Shown here one piece after another: positions 1-10,222 of a stretch of 64,000 nucleotides of DNA (position 1 is its first letter; each line of letters begins with the position of its first letter). The notes beneath the pieces are model-generated. The model saw only the letters and a list, made by a program, of their open reading frames with translations. It was not told the origin of the DNA and did not search any database. Origin of the DNA: Talinum fruticosum (Eukaryota; Streptophyta; Magnoliopsida; Caryophyllales; Talinaceae); the NCBI GenBank assembly GCA_021018815.1, contig JAITYX010000104.1, positions 1,685,657 through 1,749,656 on the forward strand. Direction: 5' to 3'. A program made the translations under genes and the position numbers.

Positions 1-1360
1 ATATTAACAGCTAGTCTGTTCATATCCTTAATCCAATGGTCTTTTATGGAGAAGCGTAAGCGCTTATCCATTTCTTCGAACCAAGTTCTTCAAGTAGTAT
101 TAGATGGGCTGTAGTAATCTTTTGTAAGAAAAGGCCAATCAATTTGAAAGTTTGTAGAGGTAAGAACATTAATTCCTTCCGCAATATGCGAGTTTGGAGG
201 GGAATTATTAGAGTGAACTTGCTCTCGGGATAGGAGCAAAAAATTTGTACCTTTGGGAGTTTGTGGTTGAATCATTGTGAAAAGTGTATTCGAAAAAGAT
301 CTTCTAGAGCTAAAAGCTTCGATCTAGAATTATTTTCTCGAAAAGATTTGAACCTAATGAGAACTCTACCATCGGGTTCTTCTATAATTTGATCCACTTG
401 TGGCTCATCAAGATTAGTAGAACTCTGTTCATTTTCGAGTTCTAATTCAGTCTGAATAGTAATCTCATCTTGTTTTAGGGTTTTAGGTGTAAAACCGATG
501 GCTTTTCATCGGTTATAGTTAGGAGAACAGCTTTGTTTTGAATTTGATGGAAGAGGGAAAGGTATTTTGTATTGAGATTGGAAGACATTAATCTAAAATA
601 GACTCTGTACATGACAACAAAATTTTTGAAATCATGAAATTCATCGCCTTGAACATACACATAAAGTTGCAAGGCTTGAATTGTCATAGGACATGTTAAA
701 TCAACTGGAAAATCTGGGTAACAATTAAAAATACAGGTCCATTACAAATATTTGTATTAATCATAGCAAGCAAAGAGGATTTATATTTTTTAATCGTTTG
801 TCACGAACAGACCATGAATATAGGTGCGTTAATACATTTTCTAAGAAGAGGCTTAACCGCAACTTGTACCAACCCTATATGCATAAATCGTATTTTGCCT
901 TTAAATGACTCTTAATTGAACCTTGGTTCAACAGAGGAATTGTTTGTAAACCATTCTGTAGACTAATGATCTCTTCATGAGTCTTTACTCGAATATGCTT
1001 GTAGAGAAATCAAAGGTACCTATTTTGTAAATAGACTCGGCTTTACCTTAAGTATAGTCCAGTTTTGGTATTCATTCGGAGTAGGAGCCTTAATTAAGGG
1101 TCCAGTTCTAGTTTCGCATCTGTTAACTATATTGGGGTGACTATCAGCCCCAAAAGACATCAGTCTTCCGAGTTTTGACGCCATGGTTAATGCATAATAT
1201 AGGTAGTTTAAACAGCAAATGGTTATGCTTACGGGACCGATGTGACCACCTGCCGGCACCACCACTATTGGGCTGACCAACGGTTTTACTGGCCGACCAA
1301 CGCCTACACCAACGCAAACGTAACTACAGTTGTAACAACCTAAATTAAACAAACCCACGA
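1..1360 (-). mobile_element. Degenerate movement-protein element MPE-0, 5' part
   Basis: This is the 5' part, read on the minus strand, of an integrated pararetrovirus-like element. From right to left it shows a leader (about 1360-1185), a movement-protein frame (1184 to about 306) and the start of the next region, which leaves the window at position 1. The leader resembles that of the copies at 58-60 kb, with the same GGTTGTTAC block followed by repeated TTGGTC-type words. The protein frames are diverged and broken by stops, so this is older or a different subfamily from the copies at 50-63 kb. No terminal repeat or primer-binding site is recognisable to the right of 1360. Confidence 0.7.
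306..1184 (-). pseudogene. Movement-protein (30K-type) pseudogene of MPE-0
   Basis: In plant pararetroviruses this protein forms or modifies plasmodesmata for cell-to-cell spread. The frame opens with MASKLGRLMSFG at 1184, parallel to MASWLQDHLSLG in the copy at 60095. It then shows a VQVAVKPL-type segment (about 890-840), YRVYFRLMSSNLN (about 610-565), and ends with IIEEPDGRVLIRF (about 400-355), which matches the end of the other copies. It is interrupted by several stops and frame changes, for example around 700-830, so no intact product is expected. The assignment rests on co-linear similarity to the better preserved copies in this window and on known family motifs. The subfamily is not resolved. 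Confidence 0.65.
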
Positions 1361-1416
1361 AGAATGTTAAATTTTGTTATATCTTTTATTATCAATATAT
1401 GTGTTATTAATACAAA

Positions 1417-1455
<39 letters not shown>

Positions 1456-1596
1456 TATAGTAATAATAATATATATATGGTTTCCTTTTGCTTCCAATTT
1501 TGATGTATTATACATTTATCATAAAATAGACATGATTTTTTTGAAATTTTACATAATACATAACAAAATTAATATCAATGAAATGTTGAGGCAATC
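1361..1596. repeat. AT-rich spacer with (TA)n microsatellite
   Basis: This is simple AT-rich DNA with a run of about 31 bases of alternating T and A at 1422-1452 and a looser TA/TAA tract after it. The open frame across it is low-complexity and isoleucine-rich, so I do not call a gene. Confidence 0.85.
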
Positions 1597-1982
1597 CCTT
1601 TAATTTGCTTTAACTATCCCAAGACATAACTAGGACCGGAGTTCCTATAACTCTTGTTGTCTTTAACAATGAGATTGGGTTCACAAGAAGACATAAAGTC
1701 TGTGTACAACGTGGGTCTTTCCACGAAGAAAGGAAAAAGAGATAAAGGATTCATTGGAAAAAGGTGATAAACAATCACAAAGCTACTAATAATTCCCTAT
1801 TGTTGATCACCTTTTTCTCGAATGAATCCTTTACCCCTTTATCCTTTCTTCGTGGACCGACCCATGCTTTATACAGCCTCTATGTCTTACCTAGTGAACC
1901 CGATCTCATTACTAAAGTCAACAAGGGTTATGGGAACTCCGGTTCTAGTTATGTCTTGGGGTAGTAAAAGCAAATTAAACGG
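1597..1982. repeat. Fold-back (inverted-repeat) element, about 386 bp
   Basis: The left arm (about 1597-1768) and right arm (about 1795-1982) are imperfect reverse complements over nearly their whole length, with a loop of roughly 25-30 bases. The outer ends read CCTTTAATTTGCTTT on the left and AAAAGCAAATTAAACGG on the right. Inner landmarks such as CCCAAGACATAACTAG, CGGAGTTCC and CCACGAAGAAAGGA occur in both arms. The shape is that of a MITE or fold-back element, and an RNA from it would form a long hairpin. No convincing target-site duplication was found. Confidence 0.85.
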
Positions 1983-2820
1983 ATGACATCAACATTTCAT
2001 TCATATTCATTATTATCTTATGCATTTACACTCTAAAAAATCATGGCCCCTAATTTACGATCATGTATAATACCTTTATCCAAAATTACAATAAAAAAGA
2101 AACTGAAAATTTAGATAATTGGATAAATTAATCCACCCCCAATTTCAACTCAATAAAATAAATAAATTTGATAACAAATTTATCTTTATGACAAGTATTT
2201 GGGGAGATACCTTTATCCAAATACCTTTTCAATTTTTTTCATTTTCACATTTATATTTTTCTCTTTATTGATCCTTAAACATATAACCACAAGTTTTTCT
2301 ATTTCCTCAAACCCTAAACCATAAATATTTCTATTTCTCCAAACTCTAAATATATTTGGATACCAATTTTGATAATTGGATAAATGAATTCACCCCAACA
2401 CCACCTCATCAAAATAAACAAATTTTGATACAAATTTATCTTTATGAGAAGGTTTTGGGGATGACCCTATATTCAAATTATCTTTCTATTTCTCTAAAAC
2501 CCTAAACAAATTTGGATGCACTCTTTCGATCTACCATCCTTAACTATCATTCTATTTCGCTACAATTACCGCAAATCCTAAACTCCCAAACCCATTTCAC
2601 AAAATCTCAAACATTTCATGAATTCCAACTTAATAAACTAAACAAATGTTGCCCACATTCTCAATATTCAACATTTCAAAAAAGATTCAACATTTCAACA
2701 ATGTCAAACATTACCCACATTCTCAACAGATCACATAATTACCGCAAATACATTCAGCATTTAACTATAATACATTTTGTAATTAACTTAAAAGGAAAAA
2801 TAAAAGAGGATTGAGATTTA
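1983..2820. repeat. AT-rich stretch with a ~107-bp imperfect direct repeat
   Basis: Two related segments, 2114-2220 and 2371-2480, both run from GATAATTGGATAAAT through CACCCC to an ACAAATTTATCTTTATGA block and a TTTGGGGA-type end. They lie 257 bases apart in direct orientation. The rest is AT-rich with short CCCACATTCTCAA repeats near 2650-2730. No supported gene. Confidence 0.6.
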
Positions 2821-3380
2821 TACCTAAGAACCGACAACGGCGAGGGTGAGGAGAGGCTTGACAATGACAATTTGTTTGAGGAGATTTACACTTCAAAGAG
2901 ATGAGAGGAAACTATTAACAAATAAAAGATTACGAGAGAGGAAATTACAACAGCGAGGATGTAAGTGGGCTTACAAATTTAACTCGATCAGCGATGAAGC
3001 TACGAATTCCAGATCTCGTGGAGGTATGTAGAGGAGAAAAACTATAGAAAGTAATAAAACCGAGAGTAGAGAGCAAATGTAAGTGAGCGTGAAAACAACG
3101 AGTATGTTCTCGTGTTTTTTAAAGCCATCTAAAACACATATGACGAAGATTCTTTCATAAAACCGTCGTCATATGTGACATTTAACGACGGTTCTGTTAC
3201 AAAACCGTCGTTAAATGTCTTTAGCAATACATATGATGATGGTTCTCGGAAATAATCGTCGTCATATGTGTTAAACAATGCTTGTTATTTACAAATATAC
3301 CACCGGTCTAGTTTTCATGACGGTTTGTCCTTTTAACTTTCATTAAAGATTCGTCATTGAAAGTGATTCCTATAGTAGTG
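2821..3380 (+). mobile_element. CACTA-type DNA transposon end (right-type terminus at 3380)
   Basis: The segment ends with TGATTCCTATAGTAGTG at 3364-3380, the reverse complement of a CACTACTA-type terminal inverted repeat. About 100-250 bases inside are several short subterminal repeats in both orientations built from CACATATGACGA and AACCGTCGT (about 3135-3270). That arrangement is typical of the CACTA (En/Spm) superfamily. No matching left CACTA end is visible, so the left boundary is only approximate, and no transposase is present. Confidence 0.6.
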
Positions 3381-3807
3381 GATAGTGACAACAAGAGTCG
3401 AGAGGAGAGCTGCGAGTGAGAGTAAAGAACAAAGAGTAGAGAACGAGAGTAGTGAGCAAGGGTAGATAGCAGAGAGTAGTGAGAGTAGAGAGCGGAGCAA
3501 GAGTGGAGAGCAAAGAGTGAACTGGTGGGCGGAGATCTGTTACTTGTGTTATTTTTTGACATGAATTTTTACTAAAATCTAATGAAAGAATCGTAGTAAT
3601 AGAGCACCTATTATTACGATTCTTTCATTGAACCGTAGTAAAAGTCGATATATTAACCTATTAAAACAATTCAATAAAAGAACCATAGTAATAGGTGAAC
3701 TTAAAGAATATTTATTTACAAAAATGTCGCCACCTCAATTTTTAGTATGGTTTTTATTTTTAACCATTCTAAAAGACCTATGATAAAAAGTCATTTTTAT
3801 AGTAGTG
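3381..3807 (+). mobile_element. Second CACTA-type end (right-type terminus at 3807)
   Basis: This segment ends with GTCATTTTTATAGTAGTG at 3790-3807, another CACTACTA-type end in the same direction as the one at 3380. Subterminal motifs here differ: GATTCTTTCATTGAACCGTAGTAA and its inverse variants occur at about 3580-3690. A purine-rich GAGAGTAGAGAGC tract (3400-3520) is low-complexity. It is probably a second, partial CACTA derivative abutting a Sirevirus relic that begins at 3808. Confidence 0.5.
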
Positions 3808-4660
3808 AAACACAAACGATGACTCCAAGTGTCTCGTAGCAATAGCCGACTCTAACACATGAGGCGTAACAAGACTCATCTAATTATGAGGAAACCGATC
3901 ATCAAGAGGTAATCAATTACTATCTTAAGTTTTCTAAGATAGATCTTACAAAGTACATTTTTTTCTTTAGAGGAAAAGTCCTATTCTTATTCTTCCCTTT
4001 TTCAAGAAAAACTTGAGTCACTTGAATTCGAGAACAAAGTTTTAAAAGCTAATTTAGAAAAACCGAGACTCAATTTAAAGGTGCTTGAGACAAGCTCACA
4101 AGATAGTGAAACCGAGTCCGAGTGCCTCGGATCTAAAAATGAGCTTTTAAAGAAAAAGTTGGATGAGTCTCAAAATTTGATTTTAAAACTTACTCAAGGT
4201 AAAAAACCTTGATCTCTTTCTTGGTTCTCAGTGTGTTTCTTTTCAAAAAGAAGTTTAGGTTTTAATTCTGAAAAGGAGGACAACTCCTATAGAGGTCATT
4301 TCAAAAGGATTCTCAAAAATATTTTTTTATAAAATAGGAGTCCTGTTCAACTCGGACAGATCGAAAGAGAAATGAGCTTAGAAAGATTTATCGAAAGAAG
4401 TCTCCTCGGACTTTTTACAAAAGAAAATATTTTAACAACCCCGAGACTTAGTTTTCAAAAAGGAAAACTCAGAATTAGATCCTTCCCAAAATTATTCAAA
4501 TTTGGGTTCCCAAAGTGCCCTTCCTCCAAAACTGATCTTAGTAAGAATAGTTACTGGGATTCATTAGAGGAAGCGAGAAGGGTTAGTTTGTTTTCTTTGT
4601 GTTGATACAAAGTAAAGGAAGACTTAGGTCCGACCCTCAGAGAGTGCTCGTAATTTTAAC
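3808..4660 (+). pseudogene. Sirevirus gag-pol linker relic
   Basis: The sequence is co-linear with 21355-22170 of Sire-B. Both have a GACTCxAAGTGTCT start, a GAGGTAAT.AA.TAC block, an EEKS(Y/N)S-type coiled-coil coding stretch, an ACTCAAGG segment, and the end TTAGAGGAAG(C/T)GAGAAGGGTTAG (4564-4590). In Sireviruses this part lies between the Gag zinc knuckle and the protease. It is full of stops. The left end is cut by the CACTA-type terminus at 3807, and protease, integrase and RT are missing downstream, so this is an old, internally deleted copy. Confidence 0.75.
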
Positions 4661-5103
4661 TTGGTAAGCCAAAGATTTGGGAAAGTACTTAGGTAAAAGT
4701 CTAGTAATCTCCTTGATAATATGATTTGTCACATCAACTAAGTTATGACTAATCTTACTTATTCAATTTGTATAACTGATATCATTCATGTTTAACTTTA
4801 CAATTTTTAATTGGTATCATTTATCCAATATTCTTATCTCTCCTTGTTGCTTAATCTCAAATTCTTTTGTCCAACTTGCATTCTCTCCTTATTTATTCTT
4901 GATGAAATGCATCATGAGGAGAGAATAATGGAAATATTGAACTTAGAGGGAGTTCAATGGTTTGGGGGAAGAGAATCATGAAAAGAATAATGGATTTAAT
5001 TGGTTCAATTGTTTAGGGGGATCATTTTAATTATGATTGATATTTTTGATGAATTTTTTTGAGTCATTATTTAGTTGAATGCCTGTCATAAAAAGGCGGA
5101 GAT
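4661..5103 (+). mobile_element. 3' internal remnant of the Sirevirus relic with polypurine tract
   Basis: No protein is recognised here. The end matches the 3' internal end of Sire-B: GAATGCCTGTCATAAAAAGGCGGAGAT at about 5076-5103 parallels GAATGCCTTTCATCAAAAAGGGGAGAT at 27970-27996. This is the Sirevirus polypurine-tract region, where plus-strand DNA synthesis starts. It directly precedes an LTR starting TGAAGACTCAG at 5104. The body is AT-rich, with a GGAGAGAATAATGG-type repeat near 4920-4995. Confidence 0.65.
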
Positions 5104-5664
5104 TGAAGACTCAGTGTATTACTGGCTGACCCCTTATGTGTTTTGAATTTAAGTCATTCATCTAGATTTAGAATAAAGCAAGAAGCATCTTAAATGAAGT
5201 TCACTTCACTAAGTCATATGGTTTATCACTCATCATTTCAATACAACTTACTCTTGTCTAAACCAAGACTTAATCTTTAAGAAGATATCCGACTAAGTCT
5301 TTGACTCGGCTTTACTTCAAAAGTAGAAATCCGAGTCCTCGGATTCAATTCTCAAAATCGACCTCCTCGGTCGGACTCAAACATTTAATTTCCTAAGTTA
5401 TTTCATATTTAACTTGTCAATTCTTTATGAATTGATATGGATATGAATTGTCTTGATCACGCTTTAACCCGTAAACTTATGCTATTATTTTTTAATCATA
5501 CATAATTATAAAATGCCTAAGTAACTCATGTATCCATAAACATTGAATGATTCATTTATGAGTTTTGACATATTTGGAAATTGAATAGATTACGTGAAAT
5601 ATTTTAGATTAATAGATTAAGGATAACTAGTCATTAAATGCTTTATTTAGACTAATTATTTTTT
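5104..5664 (+). mobile_element. Sirevirus LTR relic (LTR-R), left segment
   Basis: The segment starts TGAAGACTCAG directly after a polypurine tract, like the other LTRs in this window (TGAAGACTCGG). It continues with scattered LTR landmarks such as CTAAGTC, GACTCGG and an AATTATTTT block. It is interrupted at 5664 by the MULE and resumes at 12176, where GACCAAAGTATTTTT matches TGGACCAAAGTATTTT of the intact LTRs. It is strongly diverged, so it is much older than Sire-B. Confidence 0.7.
5656..5664. repeat. Left 9-bp target-site duplication of the MULE
   Basis: TTATTTTTT lies immediately left of the MULE and is repeated exactly at 12167-12175 on the right. Nine base pairs is the usual Mutator-superfamily duplication length, which fixes the element's ends. 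Confidence 0.85.
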
Positions 5665-5864
5665 GGGTTATTGGATCGGAATAATACAAACTTTGGGGGT
5701 GTTGGCTAAATTTAATACGAACAATTTCCTTGGTTGCGAACAGTAACCAACTTTGGGGGTATTTTCCAATATCGAACGCCACCGAGTTGTATGGGCGGCG
5801 ACTTGTCGGGAACGTGACGTGGCAGTATTTTCGGACACGTGGACGACGAAGTCAATTATTTTAG
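5665..5864 (+). repeat. Left terminal inverted repeat of the MULE
   Basis: About 200 bp pair with the right end. Shared landmarks are CTTTGGGGGTGTTGGCTAAA, AATTTCCTTG.TTGCGAAC, TATTTTCCAATATC and GAGTTGTATGGGCGGCGACT. TIRs of MULEs bind the transposase and often hold the promoter. Confidence 0.9.
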
Positions 5865-6172
5865 ACATGTGTACGGTGAAGTGAATAAATTGACTGTAAT
5901 TAAGAGGTTCGGTGTGAGTTAGGAGTGATTAATATTGTAAAAAATAATTTATAATAAAAAAGGTTGATTAATGATAGTTAAAATGAAAACGTTAAAGTAA
6001 TTAGAATTCAATGGTAGTTAACCTCCATCTCCTTTTTACTGTTTCCCTCTCTTCTCGTCAAACATGTTCCTCGCTCTCTCTCTTCGTATCTCACATTCAA
6101 ATCCGTCGCTCATTGCGGTTTGCATCTTGGTTCGTCCCCGATCGTTATTGTCCATTCCGGTAAATTGCATAA

Positions 6173-6203
<31 letters not shown>

Positions 6204-6709
6204 GTTCGTATCCGGGTTTGTGTAGAATGCTCGTTATATCTATCTCTTTCTCGTGGTATAGTTGCAAAGAATGATTCTTGCAAGTGTCAAAATCATCAAG
6301 AGGTTGGTGGGAGACGTTTTGGTTGAAGGAATCGGAGGGTGCGTGGTCCTTTGAGAAAACGATCGGGTAATTGAAAAACTTGAATGTAGCTTTAATTTGG
6401 TTGTGAATTGATGAAGTTGAAATGCAAATGCAACTGAGTGTCAATTTGGGTTTATAATTGTTAATGTTGTAATGGTTTTGATTTAGGGTTTACTTGTTGG
6501 TGTATATGAATTTGGAGGAAAATTGAAAATTTTAGCTTCAATTTTGCCTGAATTATGGTTGGCATTGGGGGCACCTTTGGCAAATTTAATACGAATAATT
6601 TTTTGGCTTAGTGGGTTAGTCTCTGTTTAGTGTTATTAATTTGTTGAATTATGACTAAATTATGGTTGGATTGTTGTTGCTTTTGTTTTATGTTTGATGA
6701 AGTGAAAAA
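5865..6709. promoter_or_regulatory. MULE 5' region upstream of the transposase
   Basis: This non-coding stretch lies between the left TIR and the first transposase ATG. It contains pyrimidine-rich CTCTCT tracts at 6050-6085 and a (TC)n run at about 6174-6202, typical of plant 5' leader regions. No clear TATA box or splice signal could be assigned with confidence. Short open frames here come from the simple repeats. Confidence 0.4.
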
Positions 6710-7038
6710 ATGGATGATGATTTGATAACACCGCATCTTCATCATGGGGGCAAGTTTGTATATGACATTAAGGTAGTGTATGGGGAAGCACTAGAACAAT
6801 ATACCCCGTAGATATTGATAGACCGAGTTATTGGGAGTTAAAAGGGATAGCAGAAGAGGTTGGGTATGGGAGAGTAGAAGATTTTTATTACTTGATACCC
6901 GGGACAAGTTTTGACTATGGGTTGATGAGGGTGAAGAGTGATGATGAAGCTAGGGATATGGTGGCTGCTATATATGGACATAAGGAAGCCAATGTGTACA
7001 TTGTACACACTATTGATGAGCTCGAAGAACTTGCTTAG
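6710..7038 (+). pseudogene. MULE transposase N-terminal (PB1-like) domain, frameshifted
   Basis: The ATG at 6710 opens MDDDLITPHLHHGGKFVYD, with the HHGG.F motif that starts many plant MULE transposases. A frame break near 6805 (CCCCGTAG) separates it from the rest of the domain, which reads RPSYWELKGIAEEVGYG, then a PGTSFDYGLMRV segment, and ends near NVYIVH before a stop at 7036-7038. The domain is usually the N-terminal module of MULE transposases and is thought to mediate protein contacts. With the break and the stop it cannot be made as part of a full transposase from this sequence as given. Confidence 0.7.
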
Positions 7039-7189
7039 CCTTTACCTGCCCCTCCCTCTCGTCTTTGATCGTGAACCATAAGCATCCTCCCCTAAAGGCA
7101 ATGAAAAATGTGGGCCAAAATCAAAGTCCCTTGGGGCTAAAACCAAAAAGGCAAGCAGTAGCAAAAAGGCCAAAAACCACAGCAAGAAA

Positions 7190-7560
7190 GACCACTAGGT
7201 CCCTTAAAGCCCAAAACAAGCACTTCCCCTCTCGAGGCCCAAAAGAGCACCGCCTCCCTAAAGCCCAAAACAAAAAGCCCACATGAGGCCCATTTTCCTG
7301 CAGCCCAATATACAGCAGCCTCCCCTATAGCCCAAAACAAAAAGGACCCCTCTCGAGGGCCATTCTCCTACAGCCCAAAAGACCACTCGCTTCCTCGCCC
7401 GCAGCCCAAAACAAAAAACTCCCTCTCGAGGCCCATTCTCCTGCAGCCCAAAATACAGCAGCCTCCCCTACAACTCAAAACAGAAAAGCCCCTCTCGAGG
7501 CCCATTCTCCCGCAACCCAAAAGACCACTCGCTTCCTCCCCGAAGCCTAAAAAAGGCCAA
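7190..7560 (+). repeat. Minisatellite-like repeat in the transposase linker
   Basis: Several copies of a roughly 60-bp unit contain GCCCAAAACA, CCCCTCTCGAGG and GCCCATTCTCCTGCAGCCCA; a longer two-unit period alternates ATACAGCAGCCTCCCCTA with GACCACTCGCTTCCTC. The stretch lies between the PB1-like and MuDR domains, where plant MULE transposases have a low-complexity Pro/Lys/Ala-rich linker, so it was probably coding before decay. Frames are open on both strands because the unit lacks stops, which does not prove translation. Confidence 0.7.
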
Positions 7561-7639
7561 AAATGAAAGAAGTAGCACATGATTCTCCTAAAGCCCAAAG
7601 TCCCCCAAAACTAAAAAAACACAAAGCACAGAGAGCGTA

Positions 7640-8387
7640 GGGGAAAACAGAGTGCAGCTATTGAAGAGTATGATTGGGAAGATCCCATGCCAGATTCTCC
7701 TATTCCTTGGGATGAGCTACTTAAGGGAGCATGTATGAGTGAATCCTCCACCGATAGTGATTACCAACCACCGAGTGAAGAAGAGGATCTAGATGACTCG
7801 CACATTGTGTGGTAGGGATAAAGGGAAAAGGAATATTGGTGAGGTAGACTTTGGTTCTTTAGGGGAATAGTGGTTTGAAGAGGAAGACACAGAGTTGGAT
7901 GATGTGGATATTAGTGATGAAGAGTGGCACAATATTAAGATAAATGCAGAAAAGTTCAGGGAAGAGTCAAGAAGATATACAATTTTAAGAGAAATTGAAA
8001 GGGAAGTGAATGATCAAGATGCAATGCAGATCGATGATGGTAATGAAGTATTTCAAGCTAACTGGAAAAGTGAGTATGAGGACTCGATGCTGAGATGGAC
8101 AACCTTGCTGCAAGTGATGAAGAGGGCAGTAGGTTGCTGAAGAAAAGAAGAAAACTTAACGCAGCTTGATGACATAACAAATTTCAAGACCTTGAAGTGG
8201 CAGGTTAGCATGACTTTTGGGACAGCAAAAAGTTCAAGGATGTTGTGGTTAAGTATGCTTTGATGCAAGGGTATTCTATGAAGTTCACAAGTGTCCGACA
8301 CAAAGAGGAGGAAAATGCTTGTGCAATGCAAAGAAAAGTGCAAGTTCAGGTATTCTGCTCGTGGGATAAGAAAAACGGTACGTTTCG
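7640..8387 (+). pseudogene. MULE transposase acidic linker and MuDR-type domain, broken
   Basis: The first half (7660-8150) encodes acidic stretches such as MDDVDISDEEWHNI and DNLAASDEEGS in different frames. Many plant MULE transposases have such a segment before the MuDR DNA-binding domain. From about 8215 to 8345 another frame reads SKKFKDVVVKYALMQGYSMK and then KFTSVRHKEEE, which fits the MuDR domain (motif F.D...VK.A...Y). Frames change several times, so it is a remnant. The calls rest on order within the element and short motifs. Confidence 0.6.
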
Positions 8388-9894
8388 GTGAAATCAGCTG
8401 ATAATCAACATAAGTGCAACAGAGACATGCAAAAGAATCCTCGGTTGAAATCTTCTTGGGTTGCTCAGTTTTATTTGATGAACTTTAAAGACTGTCCTCA
8501 TTTGTCGCCTAAGCAAATTCAAGCCATGGTGAAGGAAGATTTTTCCCTATGCATTACTAAGTGGCATGCTTACAAGATTAGGCAAGTTGCCGGCAGGTTG
8601 TTGCATGGTTCAATGAGAGATCATTACTGCAAACTTGGAAGGTATCTAGAGGAACTTAGGAGGTCAAACAATAGTAGCACTTTCATTCTGAAAACCGATC
8701 CATCAATAACAAAAGAGATTCCTGTTTTTCAAAGGTTATTTGTGTGTTTTGATGCTTTAAGGAAAGGGGTTTTGGCAGTCGTAGACATGTCATTTGCATA
8801 GATGCTCGCTTTCATTAGGACATTTCTTGGTGGCACCATAATGTCGTAATATGTGTTCATGGGAACAATCGGATGTTCCCTCTTACATGGGCAGCGGTAG
8901 AGGGACAGAATAATGGCAACTGGGGTTGGTTTCTATCCCAACTTCAACCTTGTATTGAGAGCATATATGGCAGTGGGTGGACAATCATATCGGACATGCA
9001 TAAGGTAACAACTTCCACATCAATTTGGTTTATGTTCATATTAATATCATACATATATTTTGCTAATATTGAAATTATGATGCTTTGAACCTCGGGCCAT
9101 ACTACATGCAGTACATCTTGTGTTCCCTAAGGCAGAGCACAGTAAATTGTGCCGGACATATATATGCAAGCCGGCATAAAAACACAAGGGAGAGGAGCTG
9201 AAGTTGATGTTCCGAAATGCAGCAAGGGCATACAATGAAACCGACTTCAACCTTGCCTTGGATGAGCTGAAGAAAGCCTCTCCCATTGCTGCCCATGACT
9301 TTGTTGCTCGACAACCCTAGGACTTTCTGCAGGGCCTTTGTAAGTACAGCTAGTAAGTGTGACTATATTGTGAACAACATGGCTGAAACTTTCAATGCAT
9401 ACATAGTTCAAGCTAGGTCTAAGCATATCATATTCATGCTTGAGGACATTAGGCTAGCTTTGATGCAAAGGCTTGTTGTTAAGAGAGCACAAATGGAAAA
9501 TGTTGACGATGATGTTTGTCCTATAATAAGGGCAAAGTTTAAAAAAGAAAGAGAGGAGTTTAGATATTGTCTACCCATCCCTTCTAGAAATAGGGTGTTT
9601 GACGCTAGTCATAGGCTTCATAGCCTCCATGTAGACATGAATGCTACAACATGTACGTGTAGAAAGTGGGATTTAACTAGAATACCATGTTGCCATGCTA
9701 TTGCCTGTGCTACTTGGCTGAAAGAAGATGTCGATGACTTCATCCACCCATATTTGAAAAGGGAAATGTACATGCGAGCATATGAACTTCCTATCTTACC
9801 ATGTGTTGGGGAAAAACATTGGCCACCCATGGACATGCCTCTAGATCCCCTAGATGTCAAAGTCATGGCTGGCCGACCAAAGAAAAGCATATGA
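8388..9894 (+). pseudogene. MULE transposase catalytic region and SWIM zinc finger
   Basis: This region holds the MULE transposase core. The piece 8388-8801 is a 137-residue open frame ending in FQRLFVCFDALRKG, the usual lead-in to the first catalytic aspartate. Segments after it (IDAR near 8800, WGWFLSQL near 8930, TIISDMHK near 8985) follow the family order. After a possible intron or break (about 9004-9090), the 9286-9894 frame carries NNMAETFNAYI and a SWIM zinc finger, CTCRKWDLTRIPCCHAIAC (about 9652-9710), with the C-x-C...C-x-H spacing intact. The product would cut and join the MULE ends. Frame breaks between 8801 and 9286 make it non-functional as written. Confidence 0.88.
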
Positions 9895-10222
9895 AAAATC
9901 CTCATGAAGATCCCAAGAGACCAGGTCACTTAACTAGACATGGGAAGGAAATGACTTGCAAGATCTCGCCATAGGATAGGTCATAATACAAGGACCTGTC
10001 CGGATAAGGATGCCCAAGCAACCAATATTGTTCCTACACAAAGGAGAGGGAGGGGTAGACCAAGGAAAACTCCATTGACAACTCTTCATGCAACTACAAT
10101 CAGTAATCTGCTGCACCTTCCACTAGAAGGGGAAGAGAAAGAACAAGGGAAAGTAGAAGCGGTAGAGGAAGGCGAAGAGAAAGGCAAAGCAAGTGCAGTA
10201 AGCATAAGGCAAGCAATCAGAT
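9895..10222 (+). pseudogene. Transposase C-terminal tail with broken zinc knuckle
   Basis: After the stop at 9892-9894 a different frame continues the usual MULE tail: a basic, proline-containing stretch, then a C..C...GHN.RTCP-type zinc knuckle around 9953-10006, then the GRGRPRK AT-hook-like motif near 10040-10062. The knuckle is disrupted by one extra base inside a CTCG at 9965-9968, where the canonical spacing would have CTG. That fits the recurrent CTG/CTCG exchange seen across this window. The tail ends near 10222 in acidic and charged repeats. Confidence 0.65.

Noticed and set aside
1020..1358. A 112-residue minus-strand frame
   Set aside because: It joins the untranslated leader of MPE-0 to the movement-protein start; the likely start is the internal ATG at 1184.
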